Notes: generated by a model not told the origin, from the sequence alone. Positions 1-5,871 are shown, counted from the first letter of the stretch. The stretch: 11,341 nt of DNA from CAZVCJ01 sp964625745 (GCA_964625745.1 CAZVCJ010000133.1:1-11341), one strand, 5' to 3'. Made by a program: numbers and translations.

Positions 1-66
1 CTCAATTATGAAACCATACGTGCTATCGTCAGTGAAACAGCGGGATTATTAGGAATCGCGTTGTAG
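1..66 (+). CDS. Possible C-terminal end of an upstream gene, cut by the window edge
   Basis: From base 1 the first frame is open for 21 codons (begins LNYETIRAIV, ends GLLGIAL) and stops at TAG 64-66. The piece is too short to assign to any family. It is listed because an intrinsic terminator follows at 125-151, which is what one expects behind a gene end. A second frame is also open for about 50 bases, so even the coding status is uncertain. No function is proposed. Confidence 0.22.
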   Translation, partial: LNYETIRAIVSETAGLLGIAL

Positions 67-124
67 GGAAATAGACAGCGGGCTTAACTCCCTACTCCAC
101 AAGTGAAAAAGTGTGCTATATTGA

Positions 125-151
125 GGCTAGTCCAATGGGACTAGCCTTTTT
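125..151 (+). terminator. Intrinsic (rho-independent) terminator
   Basis: A perfect 9-bp stem (GGCTAGTCC / GGACTAGCC) with the 4-base loop AATG is followed at once by five T residues (147-151). It would end transcription arriving from the left. The next gene starts only 12 bases after the T-run, so any promoter for that gene must lie inside or left of the hairpin, or the hairpin acts as an attenuator. A possible extended -10 (TGC then TATATT, 114-122) lies just upstream, but no good -35 is visible. Confidence 0.75.
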
Positions 152-162
152 GCATTCTGGGG

Positions 163-363
163 GTGAGTGTGCGCAGAAAAACAGAGCGATTGACAATCCA
201 GATGAGCCTCGCCGAACGCCGGATGCTTGAGCACCTAGCAATGGCGGAGCGTGTGTCGAAAGCGTTTGTTGTGCGTCAGCTGATCCGGGATGCGGCGCGC
301 GAGTTGTATGCGACTATCAAAGCGACGGACGCTGTTATCCAAGAGGTCGAAGATGGAGGCTAA
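163..363 (+). CDS. Small ribbon-helix-helix DNA-binding protein
   Basis: This 66-residue protein has the pattern of a ribbon-helix-helix (CopG/Arc or MobC-like) domain over about residues 8-48: a short strand (RLTIQMS), a first helix (LAERRMLEHLAMAE), a turn, then a second helix beginning with Ser (SKAFVVRQLIRDAARELY). Such proteins dimerise and bind palindromic DNA through the strand; on plasmids they often act as copy-number or relaxosome regulators. The start is GTG at 163 with only a weak upstream G-run; GTG 169 is an alternative. Its end overlaps the start of the next gene by 11 bases, and the primase follows, so it probably belongs to a replication operon and may autoregulate it. The fold is inferred from the pattern, not from a match. 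Confidence 0.72.
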   Translation: MSVRRKTERLTIQMSLAERRMLEHLAMAERVSKAFVVRQLIRDAARELYATIKATDAVIQEVEDGG

Positions 364-556
364 GTTCGTTGTGAACCCCGTACCCATCCAGGCTGAATTG
401 GACAGCCGCCGTATCCAAGCGTTGGCGCGCGTCTACGCCCTCCTCGCCGAGCTGGGCACTAAAATGCGTGAGCGCCAGGAGCAAGCGAGGGGGGGTGAGG
501 TTGATGACCGGTACGGTCTCACCACCGTGCGGGAGGGTGTGGATGAACGGGGATGA
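353..556 (+). CDS. Small unknown protein between the RHH gene and the primase
   Basis: From ATG 353 (SD AAGAGG at 341-346) the frame gives 67 residues starting MEAKFVVNPVPIQAELDSRR. The frame is open further upstream to 290, but the SD and the 11-base overlap with the preceding gene favour 353. The middle (about residues 15-45) is a likely amphipathic helix rich in Ala, Leu and Arg; the tail is charged. It overlaps the chosen primase start by 14 bases, so the three genes are probably translationally coupled. No family is recognised. It could be a primase accessory protein, but that rests on position only. Confidence 0.6.
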   Translation: MEAKFVVNPVPIQAELDSRRIQALARVYALLAELGTKMRERQEQARGGEVDDRYGLTTVREGVDERG

Positions 557-3140
557 CTTCAGAGAGCGCGTCCGTGACACGGTGGACTTTCCATCGCTTG
601 TTGCTGAGACGGTATCCCTGCCTCGCCAGCCGCAGGGTGGCCGGGCCGTGATGGTGTATTGTCCCTGGCACGATGATAGGGCTACGAAGAGTCTGGGTAT
701 CTATGATGATCATGCAACCTGTTATGGTGCGTGTCACGAAACCTGGGATTGCTTTGGCTGGCTGATGAAACGTGATGGCCTGACCTTCTCCCAGGCCCGT
801 GATGAACTGGCCCGCCGGGCCGGCATCGCCAAACCTCAGTGGTCACCTGAGCAAGAACGCCAGGCCCTGGAGCAACGCGAGTGTGAGGACGCGCTGGGCC
901 GTGCCGCCCATCACTTCGCATCCCGCCTCAAAGGGACGCCAGCGGCGCTGGCCTATGCACACGGACGGGTGTGGTCGGATGAGGTGATCCGTGCTGAAGA
1001 CGTGGGCTATGCCGATGGTGGCCTTCTCCCCAATCTGGGCAACTCCAAAGTACAGCGCATTGTCGAAGCGTTGAACCGCTGGGCTGCAAAGGCCGGTGGC
1101 GCTATTATCTATGCACATCGTGAGGCCGGACGTGTTGTCTACCTGGCCGGACGCTCAGTCGAGGGGAAGCACCACTACAACCCGCCCTCTGACCTGGCCG
1201 GTCCTAAACACCCATATCTCAATAGTTGCTATTCAGCACGTGCTGGGGAACTGATCATCGTCGAAGGACAAGCTGACGCTATCACCCTCTGTGGCTGGAA
1301 TGTTCCCGCGCTGGCCTTGGCCGGCTCTGGCCTGACCGGCGACCTGGCCGGTCGTCTCAAGCGCCACGTCGAACGCGGCGCGACCGTCTACGTCGTCCCG
1401 GACGGCGACGGCAATACGGATGTTCTGGGACTGGCTGAGGCCGTCGGGCCCCTTCTGCGCATCGTGACGTTGCCTGGCGAAGTGGCCGATGTGAATGGGT
1501 ACGCCCAGGGCGGTGCTACGGCCGAGGATTTCCGAGCGCTGCTAGATGCCACTTCCTGCTGGCTTGATTTGCAAATCGAGAGAGTAGCCCAGGCTCAGGG
1601 CGCGGCGCGTGATCGCGCTATCGAGGGCTTGTTCCCTCTCCTGGCGCAATTGCCGCCCATCACCCTGGCTCGCTACAAAGGCAGGACGACGAAGGCCCTG
1701 GAGGAGATCGGGGCGCGGGACTTTGACGGGCTCTTGAAGGCAGTGCAGAAGGCCGAGGCCGACGAACACGCCCCTGCCGAAGTGCTGGAGGGCCGGTATC
1801 CCGTCGTTGTCCCCGCGCTAGATTTCCTGGGCGGTTTAGCCGTCGTCACCGTGCCCCTTCTGGCGAAGGTGGACGGTCGGCTGATTCATTTCCCCTACCT
1901 GGTCACTGGTGACCACCAGATGCTGCCCGCAGATGGTGAGCGGATGGTGGACATCGGCGGTCGCACGGTCGTCTTGCGTGACCCACCAACAGCCCTGGGG
2001 AATGTGACGCGATGGGAGTATTCGGACATACAAGCCTACCTGAAAGGTGACACACCTGATCCGGTCGAGGTTTACCTGGAGACTGAGCGACTGCTCGACA
2101 AGTACCTTGATTTCAGAGAGAAGGGTACAAGTGACGTGCTGGTGCTATGGGCGATGGGCACGTATCTTTATCCACTCTTCGAGGCTTTTCCCTACGTAGC
2201 CCTCCAGGGGCCGAAGGGAAGCGGTAAGACCAAGACACTCGACGTAGTGGCAAAGCTGGCCTTCAACGCTCGCATATCGAGTAGCATGTCATCCGCCTCG
2301 CTGTTTCGGGTGGTCCAGGCGACGCGCGGGATGTTGGGGATAGACGAGGCTGAGCGTCTGAGCAGCTCCAAAGACCCGGCTGCCGCTGACCTGCGCCTCT
2401 TGCTAAACGCCGGATACAAGCGCGGCAGTCCTGCCATCCGCTGCGAAGGCGATGATCACCGCGTTGTAGAGTTTGAGGTTTACGGCCCGAAGATGATAGC
2501 CAGTATTCGTGGACTGGAGGACGTGCTAGAAAGCCGCTGCATCCTCATCAGTATGCTGAGAACCGCCGGGACGAAAGGCAATTTAGTTGTGTCCGAATCC
2601 GGTGAGGACTGGGCCAAGGAGCGGCACGGGCTGTACTGTTTCGCGCTGCAGCGTCACTCCGAGGTGCGCGACCGCTATCTGGGCAGTGTGGGCGTGGACA
2701 AGTTGACCAATCGTCAGGCTGAGTTGTGGCGGCCGCTTTTGGCGATCGCGTCCTACCTGGATGATTGCGGCGCCAGAGGGCTGCTAGAGCTGGTACAGGA
2801 CTATGCACGGCGCAAAGCAAAGCAGGCCGAAATCACCAACCTCGACGACTGGCGCACCGCGTTGGTACTCGCGTTGCACAAACTGACGGGCATTGGTGAG
2901 ACCCATGTGATGCCGAAACAAGTGAAAAACGCAATGGCGGGCTTCATGGATACCGACGATCACGAGCAGGTTACGTCGCAGTGGGTCGGTTACAAGCTGC
3001 GCGAGTTTGGTCTTCAGAGGGAGCGCACTCGCAAAGGGAGCACCTACCTCATCACCCGGGAGGACACGCTGGACATTTTGGAGCGGTATGACGTACAGAT
3101 ACCAGATGAGGAAGATAACGAAGATGGAGATGGTGGCTAA
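543..3140 (+). CDS. Fused DNA primase-helicase (zinc finger, Toprim, DUF3631-like ATPase)
   Basis: This ~865-residue protein probably makes primers and unwinds DNA to replicate the element. Residues about 38-75 carry a DnaG-type zinc-binding segment (CPWH at 40-43, Cys60, Cys64, Cys70, ending CFGWLM). A Toprim domain follows at about 236-320, with its glutamate in VEGQADAIT (Glu241) and the acidic motif DGDGN (Asp287). A P-loop ATPase comes next: Walker A GPKGSGKT (residues 556-563, Lys562) and Walker B-like LGIDEAERL (Asp601, Glu602). The region around and after it (LLNAGYKRG, YGPKMIASI) resembles DUF3631 helicase-like proteins, and the C-terminus looks like a winged helix (GYKLREFGL). ATG 543 has SD GGGAGG at 531-536; ATG 504 (SD GGTGAGG) is the main alternative. 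A dyad/iteron region lies directly downstream. Confidence 0.9.
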   Translation: MNGDDFRERVRDTVDFPSLVAETVSLPRQPQGGRAVMVYCPWHDDRATKSLGIYDDHATCYGACHETWDCFGWLMKRDGLTFSQARDELARRAGIAKPQWSPEQERQALEQRECEDALGRAAHHFASRLKGTPAALAYAHGRVWSDEVIRAEDVGYADGGLLPNLGNSKVQRIVEALNRWAAKAGGAIIYAHREAGRVVYLAGRSVEGKHHYNPPSDLAGPKHPYLNSCYSARAGELIIVEGQADAITLCGWNVPALALAGSGLTGDLAGRLKRHVERGATVYVVPDGDGNTDVLGLAEAVGPLLRIVTLPGEVADVNGYAQGGATAEDFRALLDATSCWLDLQIERVAQAQGAARDRAIEGLFPLLAQLPPITLARYKGRTTKALEEIGARDFDGLLKAVQKAEADEHAPAEVLEGRYPVVVPALDFLGGLAVVTVPLLAKVDGRLIHFPYLVTGDHQMLPADGERMVDIGGRTVVLRDPPTALGNVTRWEYSDIQAYLKGDTPDPVEVYLETERLLDKYLDFREKGTSDVLVLWAMGTYLYPLFEAFPYVALQGPKGSGKTKTLDVVAKLAFNARISSSMSSASLFRVVQATRGMLGIDEAERLSSSKDPAAADLRLLLNAGYKRGSPAIRCEGDDHRVVEFEVYGPKMIASIRGLEDVLESRCILISMLRTAGTKGNLVVSESGEDWAKERHGLYCFALQRHSEVRDRYLGSVGVDKLTNRQAELWRPLLAIASYLDDCGARGLLELVQDYARRKAKQAEITNLDDWRTALVLALHKLTGIGETHVMPKQVKNAMAGFMDTDDHEQVTSQWVGYKLREFGLQRERTRKGSTYLITREDTLDILERYDVQIPDEEDNEDGDGG

Positions 3141-3313
3141 ATTGGCATTTGGACAACGGGATACCCTGAAAAGCTGCCACACCTGCAAAACCTGCAACAA
3201 GCTGCCACACCTGCCACACCTGGCGGCTATCCGTGGCAACTGTGGCAGGTTGTGGCAGCTTTGGCAACTGTGGCAGGTTTTAGGGTGTACCGCTTTTCCA
3301 ATTGCATTTTGAG
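3139..3313. repeat. Dyad and iteron region, candidate replication origin
   Basis: The gap between the primase stop and the next start is almost wholly repeat structure. The 16-mer AAGCTGCCACACCTGC occurs at 3171-3186 and 3199-3214. The 18-mer TGGCAACTGTGGCAGGTT occurs at 3234-3251 and 3262-3279. Both pairs are exactly 28 bp apart. The two families are inverted copies of each other: 3199-3216 pairs with 3243-3261 (19-bp arm) with a single one-base bulge. Weaker outer arms (3139-3181 with 3269-3310, about 70% complementary by eye) extend the dyad to both gene borders. In phage satellites and some plasmids the origin sits beside the primase gene as iterons bound by the initiator, so an origin is the leading reading. 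An operator region or RNA hairpin is also possible. Confidence 0.7.
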
Positions 3314-3321
3314 GTGGAGGA

Positions 3322-3570
3322 ATGACGCAACTTGCAGAACTGAAGGCGCGCCACAGACAAAAGATGGGCAATCTACCTGACCCGGTTGGTTTAGCAGGGC
3401 TTGAGGCCAAGCGAGATGCACTGGTAGCCCGCTTGAACAAGGACTGGGAACTCGTGGGGCCCGGCGGCAAGGGCGAGAACGACGATCACCTGCACGAGCA
3501 TTTTGCAGAACTGCTACGGGAGTATGAGATGACGTGCGACCAGATCTCCTCCATGGCCACCGGCGCTTAG
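3322..3570 (+). CDS. Small charged helical protein of unknown function
   Basis: The 82-residue product starts at ATG 3322 with a strong SD (GGTGGAGG, 3312-3319). It is rich in charged residues and Leu/Ala and looks mostly helical: an N-terminal basic helix (LAELKARHRQK), a Gly/Pro linker, a second helix (LEAKRDALVARLNK), then an acidic/His-rich loop (ENDDHLHEH) and a final helix. No signal peptide or membrane segment is visible. It ends with TAG. It follows the putative origin, so it may be co-expressed with replication functions, but no family is recognised and no role is assigned. Confidence 0.68.
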   Translation: MTQLAELKARHRQKMGNLPDPVGLAGLEAKRDALVARLNKDWELVGPGGKGENDDHLHEHFAELLREYEMTCDQISSMATGA

Positions 3571-3623
3571 ACTCGTGGCCTCCGCATCGGCCGAAACCGC
3601 CTGTTGCAGAACAAACGTTCGCT

Positions 3624-3667
3624 GCCGTGGATTCGTCGCTGGTGGTGGCGACTGACTTGGCCACGGC
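3624..3667. other. Nested hairpin in the gap before the HTH gene
   Basis: An outer 7-bp stem GCCGTGG / CCACGGC (3624-3630 with 3661-3667) encloses an inner 5-bp stem GTCGC / GCGAC (3635-3639 with 3648-3652) around a TGGTGGTG loop. There is no T-run after it. The following gene (3697) lacks a clear SD, so this structure could affect its translation. Otherwise the 126-base gap 3571-3696 shows no gene. Confidence 0.35.
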
Positions 3668-3696
3668 GTGAAAAATCGCGCCAAGACTGACAAAAG

Positions 3697-4077
3697 ATGA
3701 CGAAAACCGACTTGAGCACGAACCAACGAAAAGCACTAACGGCGCTGTTAGCTGAGCCAACGGTGGCGGCCGCGGCTGAACGCTGCGAACTGAACGAGCG
3801 AACTCTTTACCGCTACTTGGCTGATCCGACGTTCAGGGCTGAATTGAGGCAAAGGCAAGACGCGATCCTGGGCGCGGTGACGGCCTCCCTTGTCGGCCTG
3901 AGCGGTGAGGCAGTGGCCACCCTGCGGGCTCTCCTGGAGAGCAAAACGGTGTCCGATTCAGTGAAATGTCGGGCGGCCCTGGGCTGGCTAAAGCACACGC
4001 GGGCCGCGGTGGAGCTGGACGCCCTGGCGGATCGGGTGGCGGCGCTGGAGGCCAAACTACTGGAGGGAAAACGATGA
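3697..4077 (+). CDS. Helix-turn-helix protein resembling a small terminase subunit (phBC6A51-type)
   Basis: This 126-residue protein begins with a helix-turn-helix (about residues 6-50): LSTNQRKALTALLAEPTV, then AAAAERCELNERTLYRYL, where the helix after NERT would be the recognition helix. The layout (N-terminal HTH, a middle Ala/Leu-rich helical stretch, then a coiled-coil tail ending RVAALEAKLLEGKR) resembles the phBC6A51-like helix-turn-helix proteins annotated as phage terminase small subunits and also seen alone on mobile elements. No large terminase subunit is present, so a packaging role is doubtful and a regulatory or origin-binding role is at least as likely. The ATG has no clear SD. 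Its stop overlaps the next start (ATGA at 4074-4077), so it heads the following operon of small genes. Confidence 0.72.
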   Translation: MTKTDLSTNQRKALTALLAEPTVAAAAERCELNERTLYRYLADPTFRAELRQRQDAILGAVTASLVGLSGEAVATLRALLESKTVSDSVKCRAALGWLKHTRAAVELDALADRVAALEAKLLEGKR

Positions 4078-4322
4078 GTGACGTAAAGCGGCGAGTGACC
4101 AGGCTGGAGGCCCAGACCGGGGGCGATGATCATCTCCCACGTGGCCCGTTTATCTATCGGCCTGGCGAATCGCAAGCGGAAACATTGGCCCGTTATGGCC
4201 TATCCCCTGAGGCAATCGAGGGGCGGGCTACTACGGTGTGGCTACCAGAAACGGAGATGATCAACGATGAGTTTGAGCAAGCTGGAAACGAAGGTGACCA
4301 AACTGGAGGCCCTGGCCGGTGA
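4074..4322 (+). CDS. Small protein, member 1 of the tandem MSxxKRVxxLE-type family
   Basis: This 82-residue protein starts at ATG 4074, overlapping the previous stop by four bases. It opens with MSDVKRRVTRLEAQTGGDD, a short basic, leucine-containing coiled-coil-like segment shared in outline by the five genes that follow. The remainder (GPFIYRPGES, ALARYGL-like and VWLPE stretches) differs from its neighbours. Its tail overlaps the next gene by 56 bases and is low-complexity (EGDQTGGPGR), so the present stop may lie beyond the ancestral one. No enzyme motif or membrane segment is visible. The shared N-terminus suggests interaction among family members or with a common partner, which is inference only. 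Confidence 0.62.
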   Translation: MSDVKRRVTRLEAQTGGDDHLPRGPFIYRPGESQAETLARYGLSPEAIEGRATTVWLPETEMINDEFEQAGNEGDQTGGPGR

Positions 4323-4440
4323 CCCAGAGCCGGAGCGAATCGAGTTGATCTGGGAACGAGACCGGGAGCCTGGGCCTGGGGAGCTGGTCATAACCTGGCA
4401 ACGGGAGGGACTGGGCGATGAGCCTGTCGAAGCGAGTTGA
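4267..4440 (+). CDS. Short 57-residue member 2 of the tandem small-protein family
   Basis: ATG 4267 opens a 57-codon frame ending at TGA 4438-4440. The product begins MSLSKLETKVTKLEALAGD, clearly like the starts of the genes at 4418 and 4813, and continues with an acidic stretch and a strand-like segment (GELVITWQREG). It overlaps member 1 by 56 bases and member 3 by 23 bases, and its stop codon falls inside the Arg-Val-Glu codons of member 3. It is short enough to be missed by length cut-offs; the family resemblance and the same junction design support it. There is no strong SD, so reinitiation after upstream translation is likely. Confidence 0.62.
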   Translation: MSLSKLETKVTKLEALAGDPEPERIELIWERDREPGPGELVITWQREGLGDEPVEAS

Positions 4441-4618
4441 GAGGCTGGAGGAACGGACGGTTGGCGACCGCGTGATCGTGGTTCAGGACGGCGAGCTGCT
4501 GACGGTGAACGGCGAGGAGATCACCGGGGGCGACCTGGAGCGACTGAGAGAGACCCGCGACGTTTGCCTGCTGAAGGTGGTGCGGGAGGGCGATGAACAA
4601 GCTATCAGCGCGGGTTAA
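4418..4618 (+). CDS. Member 3 of the tandem small-protein family
   Basis: The 66-residue product begins MSLSKRVERLEERTVGD, nearly the family consensus, then has a strand-rich stretch (VIVVQDGELLTVNGEEI) and a short charged helix (DLERLRETRD). A GGGAGGG-like purine run 12-18 bases upstream gives a usable SD. It overlaps member 2 by 23 bases and member 4 by 26 bases. The body resembles that of member 5 in outline (valine-rich strand, a Gly-Asp/Glu turn, a Thr-containing helix start), which suggests duplication followed by divergence. Function is unknown. Confidence 0.65.
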   Translation: MSLSKRVERLEERTVGDRVIVVQDGELLTVNGEEITGGDLERLRETRDVCLLKVVREGDEQAISAG

Positions 4619-4835
4619 GGCCCTGGAAAAAGCAAGCGGGCAAGGCGATGACAAGTTCATCGAGGCCCTGGCAGAGCGGACCCGGTGGCTGCCCGATGAT
4701 GAGTTTCGGGCCGTTCTGGAAATGGTAGAGGCCGACCTGGCCGGAGAGGATATTGAGATGACGCGGCCTGAGGCCCTGGCGGCCGTGAATTCTATAATTG
4801 CGGAGGTGCGGGGTGAGTTTGCAGAAACGAGTTGA
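4593..4835 (+). CDS. Member 4 of the tandem small-protein family
   Basis: This 80-residue protein starts at ATG 4593 (GGGAGGG just upstream) as MNKLSARVKALEKASGQGDD, keeping the basic RVxxLE core and the GxGDD seen in member 1. The rest is acidic and mostly helical (FIEALAERTRWLPDDEF, VLEMVEADLAGED), followed by IEMTRPEALAAV, a motif recurring in member 5 as VEMTRAEY. It overlaps its neighbours by 26 and 23 bases. The preceding gene's TAA sits in its Arg-Val-Lys codons. No enzymatic or DNA-binding motif is recognised. Confidence 0.66.
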   Translation: MNKLSARVKALEKASGQGDDKFIEALAERTRWLPDDEFRAVLEMVEADLAGEDIEMTRPEALAAVNSIIAEVRGEFAETS

Positions 4836-5055
4836 GAAACTTGAGCGAGTGGCCGGTGCACCCGGCGAAATTCAGCGGCAAATGGCCATCGTGGGCGAGC
4901 ACCAGGTGCAGGTGCTGGCCATGGACGGTGATCACGTAGAAATGACGCGGGCCGAGTACAACCGCCAGAGAGCTGAGGACGGGCTAATCACCGCCGACGA
5001 CGGGCGGAGGTTCGAGATCGGCAAGGTGGTCCACCTTGAGCCCGACGCGATTTGA
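4813..5055 (+). CDS. Member 5 of the tandem small-protein family
   Basis: The chosen start is GTG 4813, with SD GGAGGTG (4802-4808) at ideal spacing; the frame is open from TTG 4798, but only the GTG start restores the family N-terminus (SLQKRVEKLERVAG). The 80-residue product continues with a strand-rich part (QVQVLAMDGDHVEMTRAEY), a charged helix and a final strand (FEIGKVVHLEP). It overlaps member 4 by 23 bases, with the upstream TGA lying in its Arg-Val-Glu codons, and lies 10 bases before member 6. Function is unknown. Confidence 0.68.
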   Translation: MSLQKRVEKLERVAGAPGEIQRQMAIVGEHQVQVLAMDGDHVEMTRAEYNRQRAEDGLITADDGRRFEIGKVVHLEPDAI

Positions 5056-5065
5056 GGAGGGTGCG

Positions 5066-5275
5066 ATGACTACTAAACGAACACGCGCACGATTGGATCG
5101 AATCTTTTCAGCCTGGCCACCCCGCGCACCTGGGGGAAACGTGGACAGACCTTGGGCCAATTGGCACAAGGTCACATGGCCCACCTGGGCGCGTGGGGGA
5201 AACTCGGTGGCGTGCGGAGTGCCTGGAGGCGGCGCATGGCCCACCTGGGCGCGTGGGGGAAACGAGGCTGATTGA
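5066..5275 (+). CDS. Member 6: family start that runs into the CRISPR array (probably truncated gene)
   Basis: ATG 5066 has an excellent SD (GAGGAGGG) and opens MTTKRTRARLDRIFSAW, like the other family starts but more diverged. From codon 17 on, the frame is made of CRISPR repeat and spacer DNA: the terminal degenerate repeat starts at 5113, the next two repeats happen to stay in frame and read WPTWARGGN, and the frame stops in spacer 3. The 69-residue product is therefore a real translation start joined to non-coding repeat DNA. The likeliest reading is a family gene whose 3' end was lost when the array arrived or grew. It may be translated, but its tail is unlikely to be a selected protein. 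Confidence 0.4.
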   Translation: MTTKRTRARLDRIFSAWPPRAPGGNVDRPWANWHKVTWPTWARGGNSVACGVPGGGAWPTWARGGNEAD

Positions 5276-5508
5276 TGGCAAATATACTTTCAAGACATGG
5301 CCCACCTGGGCGCGTGGGGGAAACAACCTGAGAGCGTGGCGGGGATCCAGGCGGCCAATGGCCCACCTGGGCGCGTGGGGGAAACGTGTGGGCGGTCTCC
5401 GCTTCAGGCGGCTTGCTTCATGGCCCACCTGGGCGCGTGGGGGAAACGTGCCCGACTCCCCCCACACCGCCAGTGGGTGCATGGCCCACCTGGGCGCGTG
5501 GGGGAAAC
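5113..5508 (-). CRISPR. Type I-E-like CRISPR array, 7 repeats and 6 spacers, no cas genes nearby
   Basis: A 28-base repeat begins at 5113 (degenerate), 5176, 5236, 5297, 5358, 5420 and 5481; the last six copies are identical by eye. Spacers from left to right are 35, 32, 33, 33, 34 and 33 bases and differ from one another. On the - strand the repeat starts GTTTCCCCCACGCGCC and contains the dyad CCCAC/GTGGG, like the GC-hairpin repeats of type I-E arrays (28-29 bp repeat, 32-33 bp spacer). The degenerate copy at the left is the expected leader-distal end, so the array probably reads right to left with its leader right of 5508. No Cas protein is encoded in the window, so any function would depend on host Cascade and Cas3. 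Confidence 0.88.
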
Positions 5509-5537
5509 CCTGGGCGAACGGGGCGAAAACGGCTGAA

Positions 5538-5786
5538 ATGAGAGAAGCGGTTGGCCCGCCAGCTACATGCCTGGCAATCCGCATCGTTGAACTGGCGATC
5601 CACGATTGGAAGAAGCCCAGCCGTCAAGCCGAGAAGCAGGCTCAGGAGATGGGCTTTTCTTCTCTACGCGAGGAACTCCGCATCTTTTTCAGGAGTGATC
5701 GGTGTCAAAAGTTCCTCGATCTTCTCGATTGCGACCTCGACCTCCTAGAGCTACTTCGCCAGGCGGAGAGGAACAGCGAACCTTAA
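5538..5786 (+). CDS. Small helical protein of phage/mobile-element type, function unknown
   Basis: The frame is open leftwards through the array, but the coding-like part starts at ATG 5538, 29 bases after the last repeat, giving 82 residues. The product is helical: CLAIRIVELAIHDW, then a polar basic stretch (KKPSRQAEKQAQEM), FSSLREELRIFFRS, CQKFLDLLDCDLDLLELLRQ. The FF-x-S-x-x-C/Y followed by Leu-Asp pairs resembles small phage proteins of unknown function, a weak recollection rather than a match. The SD is poor. If the array is read on the - strand, this gene occupies the place of the leader, so either the leader is embedded in it or the gene borders the array by chance. Confidence 0.55.
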   Translation: MREAVGPPATCLAIRIVELAIHDWKKPSRQAEKQAQEMGFSSLREELRIFFRSDRCQKFLDLLDCDLDLLELLRQAERNSEP

Positions 5787-5842
5787 CAACCGACACCACA
5801 CGGCACAAACCTTAAAATTTTCGCCAAAGGGCAAATTGGGTC

Positions 5843-5871
5843 TTGACAAAGGGTGAATTAGGGTGTATAAT
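5843..5871 (+). promoter_or_regulatory. Consensus sigma70 promoter
   Basis: TTGACA (5843-5848) and TATAAT (5866-5871) match the sigma70 consensus exactly and are separated by 17 bases, the optimal spacing. Transcription would start near 5878-5880, at the edge of a palindrome. It drives the RHH gene at 5912. It is the only promoter in the window with both hexamers perfect that I noticed. Confidence 0.85.

Noticed and set aside
2784..3470. 228-codon - strand frame spanning the primase end and the dyad region
   Set aside because: It crosses the inverted repeats and two + strand genes, and has no plausible domain. The + strand primase frame is strongly supported.
3571..3684. Arg/Trp-rich extension after the TAG at 3568-3570 (RWWWRLTWPRREK)
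   Set aside because: It has no start codon with an SD, is reachable only by readthrough, and overlaps the nested hairpin at 3624-3667. Treated as non-coding.
5193..5536. Open frames across the array encoding repeated WPTWARGGN or MAHLGAWGK units, resembling a tandem-repeat protein
   Set aside because: The repeat period varies (63, 60, 61, 61, 62, 61 bases), so no single frame keeps the repeats in phase and the spacers are unrelated. This is CRISPR DNA with incidental open frames.
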